Shown in pieces: positions 1-9,847 of a DNA stretch of 64,000 nucleotides. Position numbers and translations under genes: made by a program. This DNA comes from a virus: positions 47,663 through 111,662 of IMG/VR virus record IMGVR_UViG_3300020477_001105. One strand, 5' to 3'. The notes below the pieces were generated by a model. The model saw only the letters and a program-made list of their open reading frames with translations, did not search any database and had not been told where the DNA came from. Position 1 is the stretch's first letter. Every line of letters begins with the position of its first letter.

Positions 1-342
1 AGCTAATAGCTTATTTACTAAGCTATCTATAGGTTCATCCTCCTTATTGTAAGTTAAATTGTCAGCAGAATTTGCTTCATACGGATCCATATATCCACCA
101 GCATCTTCACCCCAGTTGAAATTAATACCATCATTCAGCTTCTCAAAAAACTTGCTTTGAGTCTCAAGCGTGTCCCATGTATGCTTTGTATAATTATGAA
201 AATATACTAAAGCAATTTCACCTAGATATTTGTCTAATGTGTTAGTGTAGCTGCTAGCAGCAATATGAAAATCAATAGAGTTAGCAACATCTGTATCAAC
301 AATGTGAGCTATTCCTGTCTTTACTGGAAACTGACTACCCAT
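1..342 (-). CDS. Unidentified tail/baseplate-region protein, partial (C-terminus beyond left edge)
   Basis: An open frame of 114 codons runs off position 1. Its ATG (342-340) overlaps the stop of the upstream gene in a TAATG junction, which implies translational coupling. The visible part begins MGSQFPVKTGIAHIVDTD and is soluble, with many Asn, Asp and Tyr. I do not recognise a family. Its place at the end of a baseplate gene run suggests a baseplate or tail role, by context only. Confidence 0.7.
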   Translation of the reverse strand, partial: MGSQFPVKTGIAHIVDTDVANSIDFHIAASSYTNTLDKYLGEIALVYFHNYTKHTWDTLETQSKFFEKLNDGINFNWGEDAGGYMDPYEANSADNLTYNKEDEPIDSLVNKLLA

Positions 343-1862
343 TATGCTAACTGTGTCTCCTCTCCGCTCATGTCTATTCTCAACCCACCTGGTGTACCTG
401 GAGCGTCTAATAACAACGGTTCATACGTAAACGGTCTCACACATGATATATGATTAGCATATGCATTTTGTTCAAGCATGAAGACATGGCTGACTTTAAT
501 ACCTAACCAATCTCCCATCAATAATTTCTCGAAAGGTGTATCATTATTAGACGTCTTATCAGCTAACGTGTAAAATCTTCCTGCTTGTCTGTGAGTAGAG
601 CCATGTACAGTAAAGCTAATTCCTGGACTAAACGCTAAAGCCTTATTCATAACTCTACCAATTGTCTTTTTATACCAAGATCTAACACCAGTATCAATAT
701 TCTTAAAAACTCTATTTTCTAACTTATCTGCGTTGACAGGAAAAACGGCGTTAACAGTATGAGATACTAATTTATCATTTACTAGTTGCTCATACTTGTC
801 TCTGATAGATTGTATGTGAGTCTCTTTGCTTCTTATAATAAACTCTTTATTTCTACGGTCATACGTATGACCTAGGGTAGTAACTAACTCACTCATACTA
901 TCTGCATTTGATGTATTTAATAATTCAAAATTAGTTAATGAATCAAACATCTCTAATGTACCAGTGTCAATTTGTTTTGGTGATTTACCTTTTGGAATCT
1001 TACTGTTATTGACACCTTTAGTGTCTGTAGTTGTTCCACTATGGAGTGCAAATACATCTGCGTTTGCAGGTCCCAATCCTTCTCCTCGATCACCAACTGT
1101 GCCTTGAAAATAATCTGATACCGATCTTAATGAAAATAAACTAATATTAGGTGACCTTTCTGCTCGCAGGAAACAATTATCATCATCGCTAGACATATGA
1201 TCGTCTAGAACATACTCAATGTCATCGAACAGTGTTGTATCACCTGTAGACGTATAAAATATTTTGTTTGAACCTAATGACCAATCATCAGCCCACATTA
1301 ACTCAGCTCCTTTACCTTCTAAACCAGTTGTTAATAGGCTTTGAATCGCATCACCAGTATACATTGATCTATGTTCATCTGATAATTGACCAATATTAGG
1401 CATTATACCAGCCGCACCAGCAGTAGACCATCTTGTATTAATCTCTCTTAAATATTGTTCTCGAATATCTCTTAAATGATATATCTTTGTTTTGTTATTA
1501 GTATCACCATTAATAACCTCTTCTTCATCATATATAAAGAATGCAAAATTTAATCCCCATAACTCAATCGGAAACTTTCTTTCATCCCCAGCTTTATGTA
1601 CAGGTTTAATATCTACTAAGACTGTATCTCTACTATCAATATTAAACGTTGGAGTTAAGGGAGAGTTGTCTAATGCATTATGACTACTATTAATAGTCAA
1701 CTTACCTGTATGGAATATAGAGTATATATTATCCTCAATTAATATTTCTTGAACAATACCTCGAGGCAGTCTCTGAGCTGGGCTGTTACCATTAATCAAA
1801 ATTACGCTAATGTCGTAATTTTGATTATTCAGGCTAACAGTTAAAGTGCTTTCAAAACTCAT
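342..1862 (-). CDS. Putative baseplate hub protein (gp27-like, tentative)
   Basis: 506 aa, no signal peptide or membrane segment. The N-terminal 100 residues look like a beta-rich hub domain (IVQEILIEDNIYSIFHTG, then DTVLVDIKP). A middle stretch near residue 170 (MYTGDAIQSLLTTGLEGKG) resembles the helix that baseplate hub proteins use after their first beta domain. The gene overlaps its neighbours by 4 nt (ATGA) and 1 nt, inside a tail operon that also carries tape-measure, tube-cap and gp53-like genes. The hub assignment rests on fold-like pattern and position, not on a firm family match. Confidence 0.5.
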   Translation of the reverse strand: MSFESTLTVSLNNQNYDISVILINGNSPAQRLPRGIVQEILIEDNIYSIFHTGKLTINSSHNALDNSPLTPTFNIDSRDTVLVDIKPVHKAGDERKFPIELWGLNFAFFIYDEEEVINGDTNNKTKIYHLRDIREQYLREINTRWSTAGAAGIMPNIGQLSDEHRSMYTGDAIQSLLTTGLEGKGAELMWADDWSLGSNKIFYTSTGDTTLFDDIEYVLDDHMSSDDDNCFLRAERSPNISLFSLRSVSDYFQGTVGDRGEGLGPANADVFALHSGTTTDTKGVNNSKIPKGKSPKQIDTGTLEMFDSLTNFELLNTSNADSMSELVTTLGHTYDRRNKEFIIRSKETHIQSIRDKYEQLVNDKLVSHTVNAVFPVNADKLENRVFKNIDTGVRSWYKKTIGRVMNKALAFSPGISFTVHGSTHRQAGRFYTLADKTSNNDTPFEKLLMGDWLGIKVSHVFMLEQNAYANHISCVRPFTYEPLLLDAPGTPGGLRIDMSGEETQLA

Positions 1863-2233
1863 TGATTCTTAACTTGTCTATCTATCTCATCCAATACAGA
1901 TCTAACAACAGTTGGAGATATAATTCTCAATATAGTACCAGGTTCAGGATTATGTACCGGGTTAGTTATACCACTTGATATACATATTAACCACCACAAA
2001 TTAATCGTACCATATTCTAAATAACTTATCTGCGGCCAAGTCATGTTTCCACGTACATTGACATATGTAACGGCTCCTTCTGGTAAATCTCTAGGTATCT
2101 TGATCTTCTTCAGAATATTAAATGCATAATGATCACCTTCTTTATACATCTTAAAGATCTTCTCATACAAGAACTCATGAAGCTGTGGTAAAGCAGTAAT
2201 ATCGTTTTGCACCTTATCTAGTTCTGTTTTCAT
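1859..2233 (-). CDS. 53: Baseplate wedge subunit, gp53-like (LysM-like)
   Basis: 124 aa. The C-terminal half has the gp53/LysM-like pattern: MTWPQISYLEYGTINLWW, then 'NPVHNPEPGTILRIISP', meaning a W-x-x-I-S...YG...LWW core followed by NP and a G-x-x-L-x-I-x-x-P strand. In T4, gp53 links wedges around the central hub. This version is shorter than T4 gp53 (about 196 aa), keeping the N-terminal helical part and the LysM-like part. Start and stop overlap neighbouring tail genes by 4 nt each. Confidence 0.75.
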   Translation of the reverse strand: MKTELDKVQNDITALPQLHEFLYEKIFKMYKEGDHYAFNILKKIKIPRDLPEGAVTYVNVRGNMTWPQISYLEYGTINLWWLICISSGITNPVHNPEPGTILRIISPTVVRSVLDEIDRQVKNQ

Positions 2234-3648
2234 TTTGACTTTCTTTGTATGTGATTAGTGTTTTGGTTCCAAGCCGTGGCAGTTGATTTTGTTTGCGGAC
2301 CTACTGCGGCATCATTAATGAACACTTCGTAGATATCTGCTCCTTGAGTAATAGCATGGAACATAAGATTTTTAGTTTCCGGTAGCAATGATTTTAAGGT
2401 GATATTTACTTCCCATGCTTCAGGTATTTGAGTTTTTATGCCACGGATTTTAGGATCAGGAGAACCTTGACTTGATCCTGCTTCCGTAACGTTTACACTT
2501 TTACCTTCATGTGATGTACTACCAGTACCATGGCGACGAACATAATCCGTTCCAGTTGATGGTTTCTTCTTCTCATACGGAGGATCTGTAAACGTCTTGG
2601 GATGAAAATTTGATCTATCGTCTACTTGTACAGGTACAACCATCTCGCGCTGAGTGCCATGGCTCTTAATTTGTAATCCTGAAATATATGCGTAAGGGAA
2701 ATAATGTAACCCATCAACCTCTACTTCATATATTACAGGAGGTTCTAAGAGTATCTTAGACGTCTTATTAGCTAAATTTTGATAAACTAACATGAACACT
2801 AATTGCCAGTTTTTTACCACATCCTCCCAAGAATTTGTATTATATAAATAAAATGTAAATTTAACGTCAGGTGTTGCTGTTTGATCGTAATGATAAGACT
2901 TTGGTAAATCTATATACGCACCTTTAGCTACAGTTTCAAACTGAGATGTAATCATTTGAGCTAACCCTACTGGTGCATCTTTTAATATTGTACTAAATAT
3001 ACCACCTCCACGAACATCTCCCCATGCTTGACCTACTGATTTATATTCATCAACAAAATAAGGCATTATATATTGAAACCCTGTAGGTTGTACACCATAT
3101 AACCCCCAATAAGGTGTTAACCACGGTACATCATTTTTTATATTATCTGGAGGGTTTACTGTAATTTCAAAGTTTCCTGCATCTGGACCAAGTACAGTTT
3201 TTTTAACTTTTGTTTCTATTTCCTTAATTTTCTCTACAGCCTTTTCAACTTTTGCCTTATGTTCTTTTAACTTTTCATTAGCCGGGGAAGATCCAGAACC
3301 AGCTTGGCCGAATATACCTTCACCTATCGTTAATCCCTTATCCACTGCGTCTGTACCCATCGTAAGAAGATATCTTAACTGTTGCATTACAGAGTTAAAC
3401 TCTATCTTATACTCCGACAGTTTGACGCGAGGTACTTCGTTACGACCTATAGAAGGTGTATGTGTCCATTGATGATCTGTAATAACATTAATTATCTGAG
3501 GGTCAAAATTACCCCGACTCGATGCCCGTGATTTTTGAGGTATGAGCTCAGGAGCCGCAGCGTTGTTCATATTAGGAAGGCTTACCTTGTTAAAGCCTAG
3601 GTCCTCCTTATCCATTGTCTTTATCTTAAATAGATGTCTCTCGTTCAT
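2230..3648 (-). CDS. Tail tube cap/initiator-type baseplate protein (gp48/gp54-like)
   Basis: 472 aa. Residues about 260-330 carry a pattern typical of T4-like tube-cap proteins: FTFYLYNTNSWEDVVKN, then LVYQNLANKTSKILLEPP, 'IYEVEVDGLHYFPYAYISGL' and a 'GTQREMVVPV' strand. These proteins have a tail-tube fold and sit at the baseplate-tube junction. A charged coiled-coil-like segment lies at about 125-150. It directly follows the putative tape-measure gene, as T4 gene 48 follows gene 29. I cannot separate gp48 from gp54 by eye. Confidence 0.6.
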   Translation of the reverse strand: MNERHLFKIKTMDKEDLGFNKVSLPNMNNAAAPELIPQKSRASSRGNFDPQIINVITDHQWTHTPSIGRNEVPRVKLSEYKIEFNSVMQQLRYLLTMGTDAVDKGLTIGEGIFGQAGSGSSPANEKLKEHKAKVEKAVEKIKEIETKVKKTVLGPDAGNFEITVNPPDNIKNDVPWLTPYWGLYGVQPTGFQYIMPYFVDEYKSVGQAWGDVRGGGIFSTILKDAPVGLAQMITSQFETVAKGAYIDLPKSYHYDQTATPDVKFTFYLYNTNSWEDVVKNWQLVFMLVYQNLANKTSKILLEPPVIYEVEVDGLHYFPYAYISGLQIKSHGTQREMVVPVQVDDRSNFHPKTFTDPPYEKKKPSTGTDYVRRHGTGSTSHEGKSVNVTEAGSSQGSPDPKIRGIKTQIPEAWEVNITLKSLLPETKNLMFHAITQGADIYEVFINDAAVGPQTKSTATAWNQNTNHIQRKSK

Positions 3649-6029
3649 ATGTTAAGCTTCCTCGCGCTAGTATTCGGACCAGTACCAGCTGGCATCTGTA
3701 TCTGTTGGCCGCCCGGGGCTACCATTGCTACTGTACTCGGCTGTATACTCTCTATTGCTGTTATTAATTTCTCGTTACTTGTTTCAATAACCTCCATTAA
3801 AGTCTTACCAGTATTACCTACTAATGCACCTACAATACCATCTGTTACTTTCTTGAAATCAGCATCTAATTTAATTGATGCTTGAGGTTGAGGTTTAGCA
3901 TCCGGGTCTGCAGGTTTTTCAGGTTTAGCTTCTGGTGCAGGTTTTTCATCTCCAGGTGTTAGGAACGATTTTACTTTCTGCTCTGCTTGTTGTTGGAACA
4001 TTTTAAGTACATCACCTTTTGCACCATGCCTCCAAGCAGCGCCTTTGAGTATTAGATTACTTTGAAGTTTCATAGCTTCAGCCGCTGTGTTTTGGCTTTT
4101 TATTATTTCATCTAAGTTAACCCCGGCTCCGGTAAGTTTGGCGACAGCACCCTTATCCTTTTTAATTTGTTCAAGACCGGTATCTATAACTCTATCAAAC
4201 CCGGGGATAAATTGACCTATCTTTAATATACCCTGGAGCCAGTTTCCATCTGCGATATCGGTAAACCCGCTTATAACAGTCTTGACAGGCTCTAGCACGT
4301 TTTGTATTAGTGGTGACTCTACGAATCCTTTCCAAACATCACCAGGTGAAGGGATTTTATCTATACCAAATTCTTTTCCTAAATTCTGAATAGCTTCTAC
4401 GGGCCCTTTTTCCAAGAGTCTACCGATACTAGGGAATAATGCTCCTTCACCTTGACCAAATAACATCTCTACTGGTCGACGTTGGAAATTTTCAATCCAG
4501 TTCCCTAAATTTGTACTATAAAACCACTCTCCAAGATCGAAGCTTAATATATCTTCTTTGAGTGCAGTTTTGAAATCTTTATCAAGCATTGCCATTATAC
4601 TGTTTACTGTCTCTTCGCTCGCCACTAATCCTAAAGCAGTCTGCAATGGCTTCTCTTGCATTCCAGTTAGAAATGCTTGTACACTTGTATATAAATTACT
4701 ACTTGTAATCTTATCCCAGAAACCACCTTCTCCTTTAACATTGAGCAATCCACCAGCATCAAAAATGCCTTTATCACTGCTAAGGAAGTTTATTATTCCT
4801 TGAGGTAGGATAAATTTCAATTCATTCCAGTCTCCAGATTTTCCAAACTCATTAATGTGATCGAAGATAGTTTTATCGCCTTCTCCAGCAAATAGAGATT
4901 TAAATCTCTTCTGTAAGCCAACTACTAATTTGTTCAGGAACCCTCCAAGGTCAATTTCTTTAAATCCGAACAAGTTTACATTTTCTACAACATCAACACC
5001 ACCACCGGCGTCTATAAATTTCTTAATTGAATCTAAAATAGGCTTTAAAGGCTTAATTGCATCACCCATAGCAGTTAGATCAAATTTGCCTGCTGCTTCT
5101 AAGAACTGGCCAATATTTTTAAAGAATGTTTTCTCTTTTAAGCTTGTTATAAATCTATTAATAACACCTAGCAGTCCACCTTCAAGATTAACCTGATCTA
5201 ACCCAAGTGCTGCTATTGTAGTACCGGGTAAAACCTTCTTCCAATCAATCTTAACAATTGCATCGCCTAAAATGGGTACAATTTGTTCTATAGCAGATGC
5301 TAAAAATGAACCGAATTTATCTTTAATCGCTTTCCATAAGTCATTAAATCCCTTACCAGCGTCAACTCTTTTTATCCATTCACCGCCAAGCGCACCTGCG
5401 GGCATCCTCTCGGTTGTCTTTCCACCTACCCATTTCAAGAACGTACTAAATCCTGGAATAGCTACAGCCATTCGTGCTATGCCACCTTTAATATTACCTT
5501 TAGTGACTTCCAATATACCTGTAAGAAGGTGCTTTAAGTGGAAGAATGGGAACTTACTCAACAACCCGTCTTTCTCGTTTAAGAGCTTTTTACCAAAATC
5601 TACAAAACTAATTTGACCTTCTAATAGCGCTTTCCAATCAGCTCCTAATATAGAGCCTATAACTGCACCTGCTGCACCTCCAAAGAATATCATCTTAAAC
5701 ACTTTGCTTAAAAATCCTTCCTTCTGCTGTACCTTTACGTTGGGCATTTGCATTTGAGGCATAACCTTAGCAAGATAATCAGCAAAATGAGTTAATGGTC
5801 TAACGGAATTTCCTACTGAGTATCCTTGAATTACAACTTGTTGTACGTTTTTAAACTGACTACGGCTGTTATTTGCTATAGCATTAGGAAGAGCAGCCAA
5901 TGTCTTATTAACACTATCTAGAGAAGATTTTTGCTGCCTTGCAACATTAACTAGAGTATTAGTAGACGTAGATAGCCCGTTAAGGGTACCTAGCATTCTA
6001 TTAAACATTGCAGCGGATTGGTCGGCCAT
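3645..6029 (-). CDS. Putative tail tape-measure protein (gp29-like)
   Basis: 794 aa. Long, mostly helical, without Cys-rich or enzymatic motifs. A glycine/alanine-rich hydrophobic stretch near residues 112-127 (MIFFGGAAGAVIGSILG) resembles the membrane-active segments of tape-measure proteins. The middle is a series of similar amphipathic segments with FG/LG/GG turns. The tail (about 700-740) is Pro/Glu/Lys-rich and probably disordered. A late-type box lies 12 nt upstream of the ATG. Position before the tube-cap gene and after two gp26/gp51-like genes supports the call. No direct sequence signature proves it. Confidence 0.6.
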   Translation of the reverse strand: MADQSAAMFNRMLGTLNGLSTSTNTLVNVARQQKSSLDSVNKTLAALPNAIANNSRSQFKNVQQVVIQGYSVGNSVRPLTHFADYLAKVMPQMQMPNVKVQQKEGFLSKVFKMIFFGGAAGAVIGSILGADWKALLEGQISFVDFGKKLLNEKDGLLSKFPFFHLKHLLTGILEVTKGNIKGGIARMAVAIPGFSTFLKWVGGKTTERMPAGALGGEWIKRVDAGKGFNDLWKAIKDKFGSFLASAIEQIVPILGDAIVKIDWKKVLPGTTIAALGLDQVNLEGGLLGVINRFITSLKEKTFFKNIGQFLEAAGKFDLTAMGDAIKPLKPILDSIKKFIDAGGGVDVVENVNLFGFKEIDLGGFLNKLVVGLQKRFKSLFAGEGDKTIFDHINEFGKSGDWNELKFILPQGIINFLSSDKGIFDAGGLLNVKGEGGFWDKITSSNLYTSVQAFLTGMQEKPLQTALGLVASEETVNSIMAMLDKDFKTALKEDILSFDLGEWFYSTNLGNWIENFQRRPVEMLFGQGEGALFPSIGRLLEKGPVEAIQNLGKEFGIDKIPSPGDVWKGFVESPLIQNVLEPVKTVISGFTDIADGNWLQGILKIGQFIPGFDRVIDTGLEQIKKDKGAVAKLTGAGVNLDEIIKSQNTAAEAMKLQSNLILKGAAWRHGAKGDVLKMFQQQAEQKVKSFLTPGDEKPAPEAKPEKPADPDAKPQPQASIKLDADFKKVTDGIVGALVGNTGKTLMEVIETSNEKLITAIESIQPSTVAMVAPGGQQIQMPAGTGPNTSARKLNI

Positions 6030-6041
6030 AAATACTGTAAG

Positions 6042-6049
6042 TATTTATC
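6042..6049 (-). promoter_or_regulatory. Late promoter box
   Basis: GATAAATA on the minus strand, 12 nt before the ATG of the tape-measure gene at 6029; matches the T4 gp55 late consensus TATAAATA at 7 of 8 bases. Confidence 0.65.
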
Positions 6050-6057
6050 GGAAACGC

Positions 6058-6921
6058 TTATAACCCGATGAAGAGATTTGCATCTACTGCAAGAATAGCA
6101 TTTTTACCGGAAGCGTCTTTATAAGTTAAAGGTCCGTCTCTAAACTTCTTAAGCTTATTGATATAATTAGAAACTCCAGATATTACCCCAGATGGAAGTT
6201 TTTGTAAAATTGCAATATTGTCGTCTAATAAGGAGACATCAGTGAAATTTAACGTTGTGCTTTTGTCTCCCTTGTTGATCACAATGGACTTAATATATTT
6301 GCATATCTCAACAAAGAACACCTCAGATACGACCTTCTCAATATCTTGAACTACCTTTTCGGCATCTTTTGTCTCGAAGTTGTCTTTATAGACATTTTGA
6401 AAATACGTATTCAGAGCATAATCAGTTTCTATGGACGGGATACCGAGATTAACGTCAATGTTACCTGACTTGTATTCATACGTTTTGCTATAGGTCATAA
6501 GACCGTCATCGATGCGGGTCTTTTTGAGTTTATCTACTATCTTACCTAGCTCAACTACCACGGTTTTATCGTCATCTATGATGTCAATAGTGTCGTTGGA
6601 ATATGCACGGAGCTGCAGCATAATAGCATCTCTATCTAGAGTAGTTAGAGTATAGCCGAGCTTAGCATCATCCTCAGTACAATTGTTAGCTATGATTTGA
6701 TTGAAATTGTTGACAACTTGTAATCCGGCAGAAACTCCATATACATCTTTTTGTGCACCGATCTGAAGCTCCATAATGCCCTTCATCTGCGATACATCTA
6801 GTGGTCTAAATTTAATTGTCTTGCCAAGAGTAGGGCACCATGCTTCAACTGGATTGTCTGTATAAAACTCTTCAATATCCTGCAGGACATCCATGTAGTT
6901 GGTTTGTGCAGTATTACTCAT
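6058..6921 (-). CDS. gp26/gp51-like baseplate hub assembly protein
   Basis: 287 aa from the ATG at 6921 (an in-frame TTG lies just upstream). Residues about 25-50 read 'VEAWCPTLGKTIKFRPLDVSQMKGIME', the 'PS-GK-V-FRP-x-VKEEK' start typical of the T4_baseplate (gp26-like) family, which helps assemble the baseplate hub. The rest is helical with an acidic centre. It lies 27 nt after a second protein of similar size and layout (6951-7832), so the two may be paralogous chaperones or assembly factors for the tape measure that follows. Confidence 0.55.
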   Translation of the reverse strand: MSNTAQTNYMDVLQDIEEFYTDNPVEAWCPTLGKTIKFRPLDVSQMKGIMELQIGAQKDVYGVSAGLQVVNNFNQIIANNCTEDDAKLGYTLTTLDRDAIMLQLRAYSNDTIDIIDDDKTVVVELGKIVDKLKKTRIDDGLMTYSKTYEYKSGNIDVNLGIPSIETDYALNTYFQNVYKDNFETKDAEKVVQDIEKVVSEVFFVEICKYIKSIVINKGDKSTTLNFTDVSLLDDNIAILQKLPSGVISGVSNYINKLKKFRDGPLTYKDASGKNAILAVDANLFIGL

Positions 6922-6950
6922 CAATGTTATTTACAGAAAGAACTCGTTTT

Positions 6951-7832
6951 TCAACCTTTCAGGCTGTTGTTAGGGTTTACAGATTGTCCGGATTGTTGTT
7001 TCTGTTCTTCTTCTTTCTGCTTTTTAATTTCCTCGTTAATAATATTATAATATAACATTAGTTCAGCAGGGGCACAGTTGTTTATACTTTCATGCGTGAA
7101 GTTAAAGTGTTTAATTAGCGTGTATTCGGTTTCATAAAACTGCTTGAGATCTGTATTGAAGAATAACCTGATTATCTCTGCAATTGATCTATTGATAAAA
7201 GATAAGTGCATTTCTTGATCTGATCCTAGCTTAATTACAGGTGTCGTTTTTAGTATTTGTTCCTGTTCATATAAAAACTCTAATACACTAGATAATACAA
7301 ACGAAGGCAACTTATCAATTACCTCTCTCCTCTGATCTAGAGTTAATTCTCTTGCGTCAATAGCATTACCGTTAAACTCAATAACATCAATACTACTAGT
7401 AATCATATCTAACTGATTTTCCGCAGCTAACACTTTAGGTATTGTTCCTTCAACCTTAATACCATTTTTATCAATATTAAAAGTGTGTGCTACTTTATGC
7501 TGTTTAATCTTATCAATGACATCATTAACACTAATTTCAAATTGCTCTTGCCTGCCTTTGTCGACGATAGTTGTAAATTTAGCAACTGGTGAGACATTGT
7601 ATGCTCTAATACCTAATAATATTCCTAATTTGTCAATACACGAAAGGTTGTCAGTATCAATATCATTAACTGATAGATCCTTAATAAGAGTACTAACGAA
7701 CATTTCTAGAATATTTGTATCACCGTTAAGAAGTACTTTAACAAAATTTTTATTTTGCCTGTGAGTGAATTGTTTGAAGTATAGAACGCTATCAGTAGAT
7801 ATTTGTTCTACAGGGTATATAAAGTCACTCAT
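6951..7832 (-). CDS. gp26/gp51-like baseplate assembly protein, second copy
   Basis: 293 aa, begins MSDFIYPVEQISTDSVLYFK and continues with a 'KQFTHRQNKNFVKVLLNGD' helix and an N-terminal beta/helix layout like the T4_baseplate family. The C-terminus is Lys/Glu/Gln-rich (KKQKEEEQKQQ), probably a flexible tail. It is about the same length as the next gene, with which it likely forms a functional pair. No catalytic motifs are seen. Family membership is a judgement from pattern and position. Confidence 0.5.
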   Translation of the reverse strand: MSDFIYPVEQISTDSVLYFKQFTHRQNKNFVKVLLNGDTNILEMFVSTLIKDLSVNDIDTDNLSCIDKLGILLGIRAYNVSPVAKFTTIVDKGRQEQFEISVNDVIDKIKQHKVAHTFNIDKNGIKVEGTIPKVLAAENQLDMITSSIDVIEFNGNAIDARELTLDQRREVIDKLPSFVLSSVLEFLYEQEQILKTTPVIKLGSDQEMHLSFINRSIAEIIRLFFNTDLKQFYETEYTLIKHFNFTHESINNCAPAELMLYYNIINEEIKKQKEEEQKQQSGQSVNPNNSLKG

Positions 7833-7845
7833 GTATAATGACTTA

Positions 7846-9222
7846 TTACAAGCCTAACATATTACGACCAGAATTCATAATACCATTAGCTATTCGACCA
7901 GGCATACCTAATAATCCACCACCGCTTCGTTTAGATTTAGCAGGAAGGGATACCGCATTACCGCCAAACGCTGCATCGTCCCATGCTGCCATTTCTAGTG
8001 CATGATTAATGCCTCCCTCAGGTAAAATAGCTTGATATCTCGTAAATACAAATTCAACGTCTCTTCTATCTGGGCCACCTTCCGGTGTATACGAGTACCT
8101 CTCGTTAGCAACGTTAATAGGGAAACAATCCTTAAAGTGGAACATTTTTCTTAATACAAATCCACGCACGTTAGCCATCTGACCGGGATCACCTCCACCA
8201 GCAGCATGATGAGAAGCTGGATCTACACCCATGCGACCGAAATTTAACAGGAACATATCTGTCTTAATATCCAAATCAGCGACTGGTCTAGCTACTAACC
8301 CATAATGTGATGTTTGAATAACCCACGGACGTATCAAAAAATCAACAAACGATACATTTGTTTCTAAAAATTCTACGTTTAAAGATCCGAACGGGTTACG
8401 CTGTTTCACAACAGGGGCCTTAATAAAGCCTCTATTAGGAATACCAACAGTTTCAGTACCTAAATTCTCTGGCGGGATACCAACTGTTTGTGCAAATGCA
8501 CATCCAATATGAGATCTATACATTGGAGGTGTATGTACAGTTTCACGTCCCATATCAACACCCCATGATGCATTAATCTCTTCACCCCATCCCTGCATAC
8601 CATAACTAGTGGTACCAGGAGCTGGAGCGTCATTGCTTTCTTCATTTACAGAAGTTAGATTATCTTTAATAGCTGGTGGAACGTTAAATACTAGACACCA
8701 TAGCTGATTTAATGGCAATGAAGATTCCCACTTACTTAAAACATTAAAAAAGTGGCTTCTAACAGCTACCGGGTTACCTGTTGCATCAAACACATTATTA
8801 ATGATTTGCTCGCTGTTACCTATTAATTTTTCTAGATTAGTTTTTAAATCTAACCCGTAAGCATTTTTTGTGATAGGTTTATTAGTGGCGGTGTAATCTG
8901 TAGCAGGCTTCGCTGCAGCGGGTGGAGCAACCGGAGCAGTAGGGTTCGGTGTTCCCTCTAATCCTTCACTGCCTACCCTGTTCCCTGCAGCATTTAATTT
9001 TGCAAGATTCTCACGAGATACGGGTCGAGCTTGAACACCGGGGTCAGTAAGAGCTTTTCCGCTCTGTGGATCTATATACCCCATCTGAGACGCGTTATTA
9101 TCAGGAAGGTCACTAACATCCTGTTGCGGGGTTCCCATTCTCTGAACACGCCTTTGGTTATTGACCCGTGCACGAGCTATTTGAGCCTGTTGATAGTTCG
9201 GAGGTGGTTGTGGTGCCGCCAT
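7846..9222 (-). CDS. Tail-tube-fold structural protein with disordered N-terminus (baseplate tube initiator candidate)
   Basis: 458 aa. Residues 1-115 are Pro/Gln/Ala/Asn-rich and look unstructured. Residues about 150-420 look tube-like: 'LPLNQLWCLVFNVPPAIK', a long beta section 'NPFGSLNVEFLETNVSFVDF', 'LIRPWVIQTSHYGLVARP', and 'KMFHFKDCFPINVANERYSY', the 'f.gafP.~ig' strand seen in tube proteins. The C-terminus is Gly/Ser/Lys-rich. It sits between the tube gene and the gp26-like pair. It could be gp54 or another tube-related protein; I am sure only of a virion or tail role. Confidence 0.55.
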   Translation of the reverse strand: MAAPQPPPNYQQAQIARARVNNQRRVQRMGTPQQDVSDLPDNNASQMGYIDPQSGKALTDPGVQARPVSRENLAKLNAAGNRVGSEGLEGTPNPTAPVAPPAAAKPATDYTATNKPITKNAYGLDLKTNLEKLIGNSEQIINNVFDATGNPVAVRSHFFNVLSKWESSLPLNQLWCLVFNVPPAIKDNLTSVNEESNDAPAPGTTSYGMQGWGEEINASWGVDMGRETVHTPPMYRSHIGCAFAQTVGIPPENLGTETVGIPNRGFIKAPVVKQRNPFGSLNVEFLETNVSFVDFLIRPWVIQTSHYGLVARPVADLDIKTDMFLLNFGRMGVDPASHHAAGGGDPGQMANVRGFVLRKMFHFKDCFPINVANERYSYTPEGGPDRRDVEFVFTRYQAILPEGGINHALEMAAWDDAAFGGNAVSLPAKSKRSGGGLLGMPGRIANGIMNSGRNMLGL

Positions 9223-9228
9223 ATAAAA

Positions 9229-9236
9229 TATTTATC
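9229..9236 (-). promoter_or_regulatory. Late promoter box
   Basis: GATAAATA on the minus strand, 6 nt before the ATG at 9222. Confidence 0.75.
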
Positions 9237-9281
9237 CCGCAACGGTCAGTTACGGGATAACTAATGTGATGTTAATCGGAA

Positions 9282-9827
9282 TTAAACTGGTAGAATATTA
9301 CGTCTCCAGTATTGATATGCTAATGTTGCTTGGAATTCAACAACTTCACCGTTACCGGTAGTGTTATAAACCAGCTCACCAACAGTAATCGGCCAAACAC
9401 CGACTAATTGGTAAACTCTAACAACATCTAAGTTAGCATTTAATTGTGCAAGAGAAACTGTAGAATTAGCATACAACCTATAAGCACCAGTACTTGTCTC
9501 ATCATCAAAGATTGAACGAGACCAATTTTCAAAGACGGTTCTAATTGCATTGTCACCATCAGCTCTAAATGTAATCTGATAACCAGTGGCATCAGGGTAC
9601 TCAACGGAGCCAGGAAGGTTAAACTGCAAGCCCATGAAAGGGGTGGGTACATTCTGAATGCCACGGGCAGGAAGGTTGGCGGCAGTAGCGTAGACTAAGT
9701 CGTCTTGTGTTAATACCGGTGCACCTCTATCAGAGACGTCAAGCACTCTGAACTGGAAATCGCGTGCGAAATCGCGTTCTTGTGCAACTCGATAGAAATC
9801 TTGAATTCCTTGTTGTATGTTTGGCAT
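9282..9827 (-). CDS. 19: Tail tube protein gp19
   Basis: 181 aa, close to T4 gp19 (163 aa). It polymerises into the inner tube that conducts DNA during injection. Typical tube features are 'NLPARGIQNVPTPFMGLQFNLPG' near the N-terminus (broken by the usual loop), 'ENWSRSIFDD' in the central helix, and the C-terminal 'YQLVGVWPITVGELVYN' and 'VEFQATLAYQYWRRN' strands. It sits just after the sheath gene, as in T4. A late box precedes the ATG by 10 nt. Confidence 0.9.
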   Translation of the reverse strand: MPNIQQGIQDFYRVAQERDFARDFQFRVLDVSDRGAPVLTQDDLVYATAANLPARGIQNVPTPFMGLQFNLPGSVEYPDATGYQITFRADGDNAIRTVFENWSRSIFDDETSTGAYRLYANSTVSLAQLNANLDVVRVYQLVGVWPITVGELVYNTTGNGEVVEFQATLAYQYWRRNILPV

Positions 9828-9837
9828 ATCTTGTAAT

Positions 9838-9845
9838 TATTTAGT
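9838..9845 (-). promoter_or_regulatory. Late promoter box
   Basis: ACTAAATA on the minus strand, 10 nt before the tube protein ATG at 9827. Confidence 0.6.
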
Positions 9846-9847
9846 CG

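Noticed and set aside
5272-5616. 114-aa plus-strand frame within the tape-measure gene
   Set aside because: Opposite-strand shadow of a long continuous frame; no start signal and low-complexity Pro/Ser/Ile sequence.
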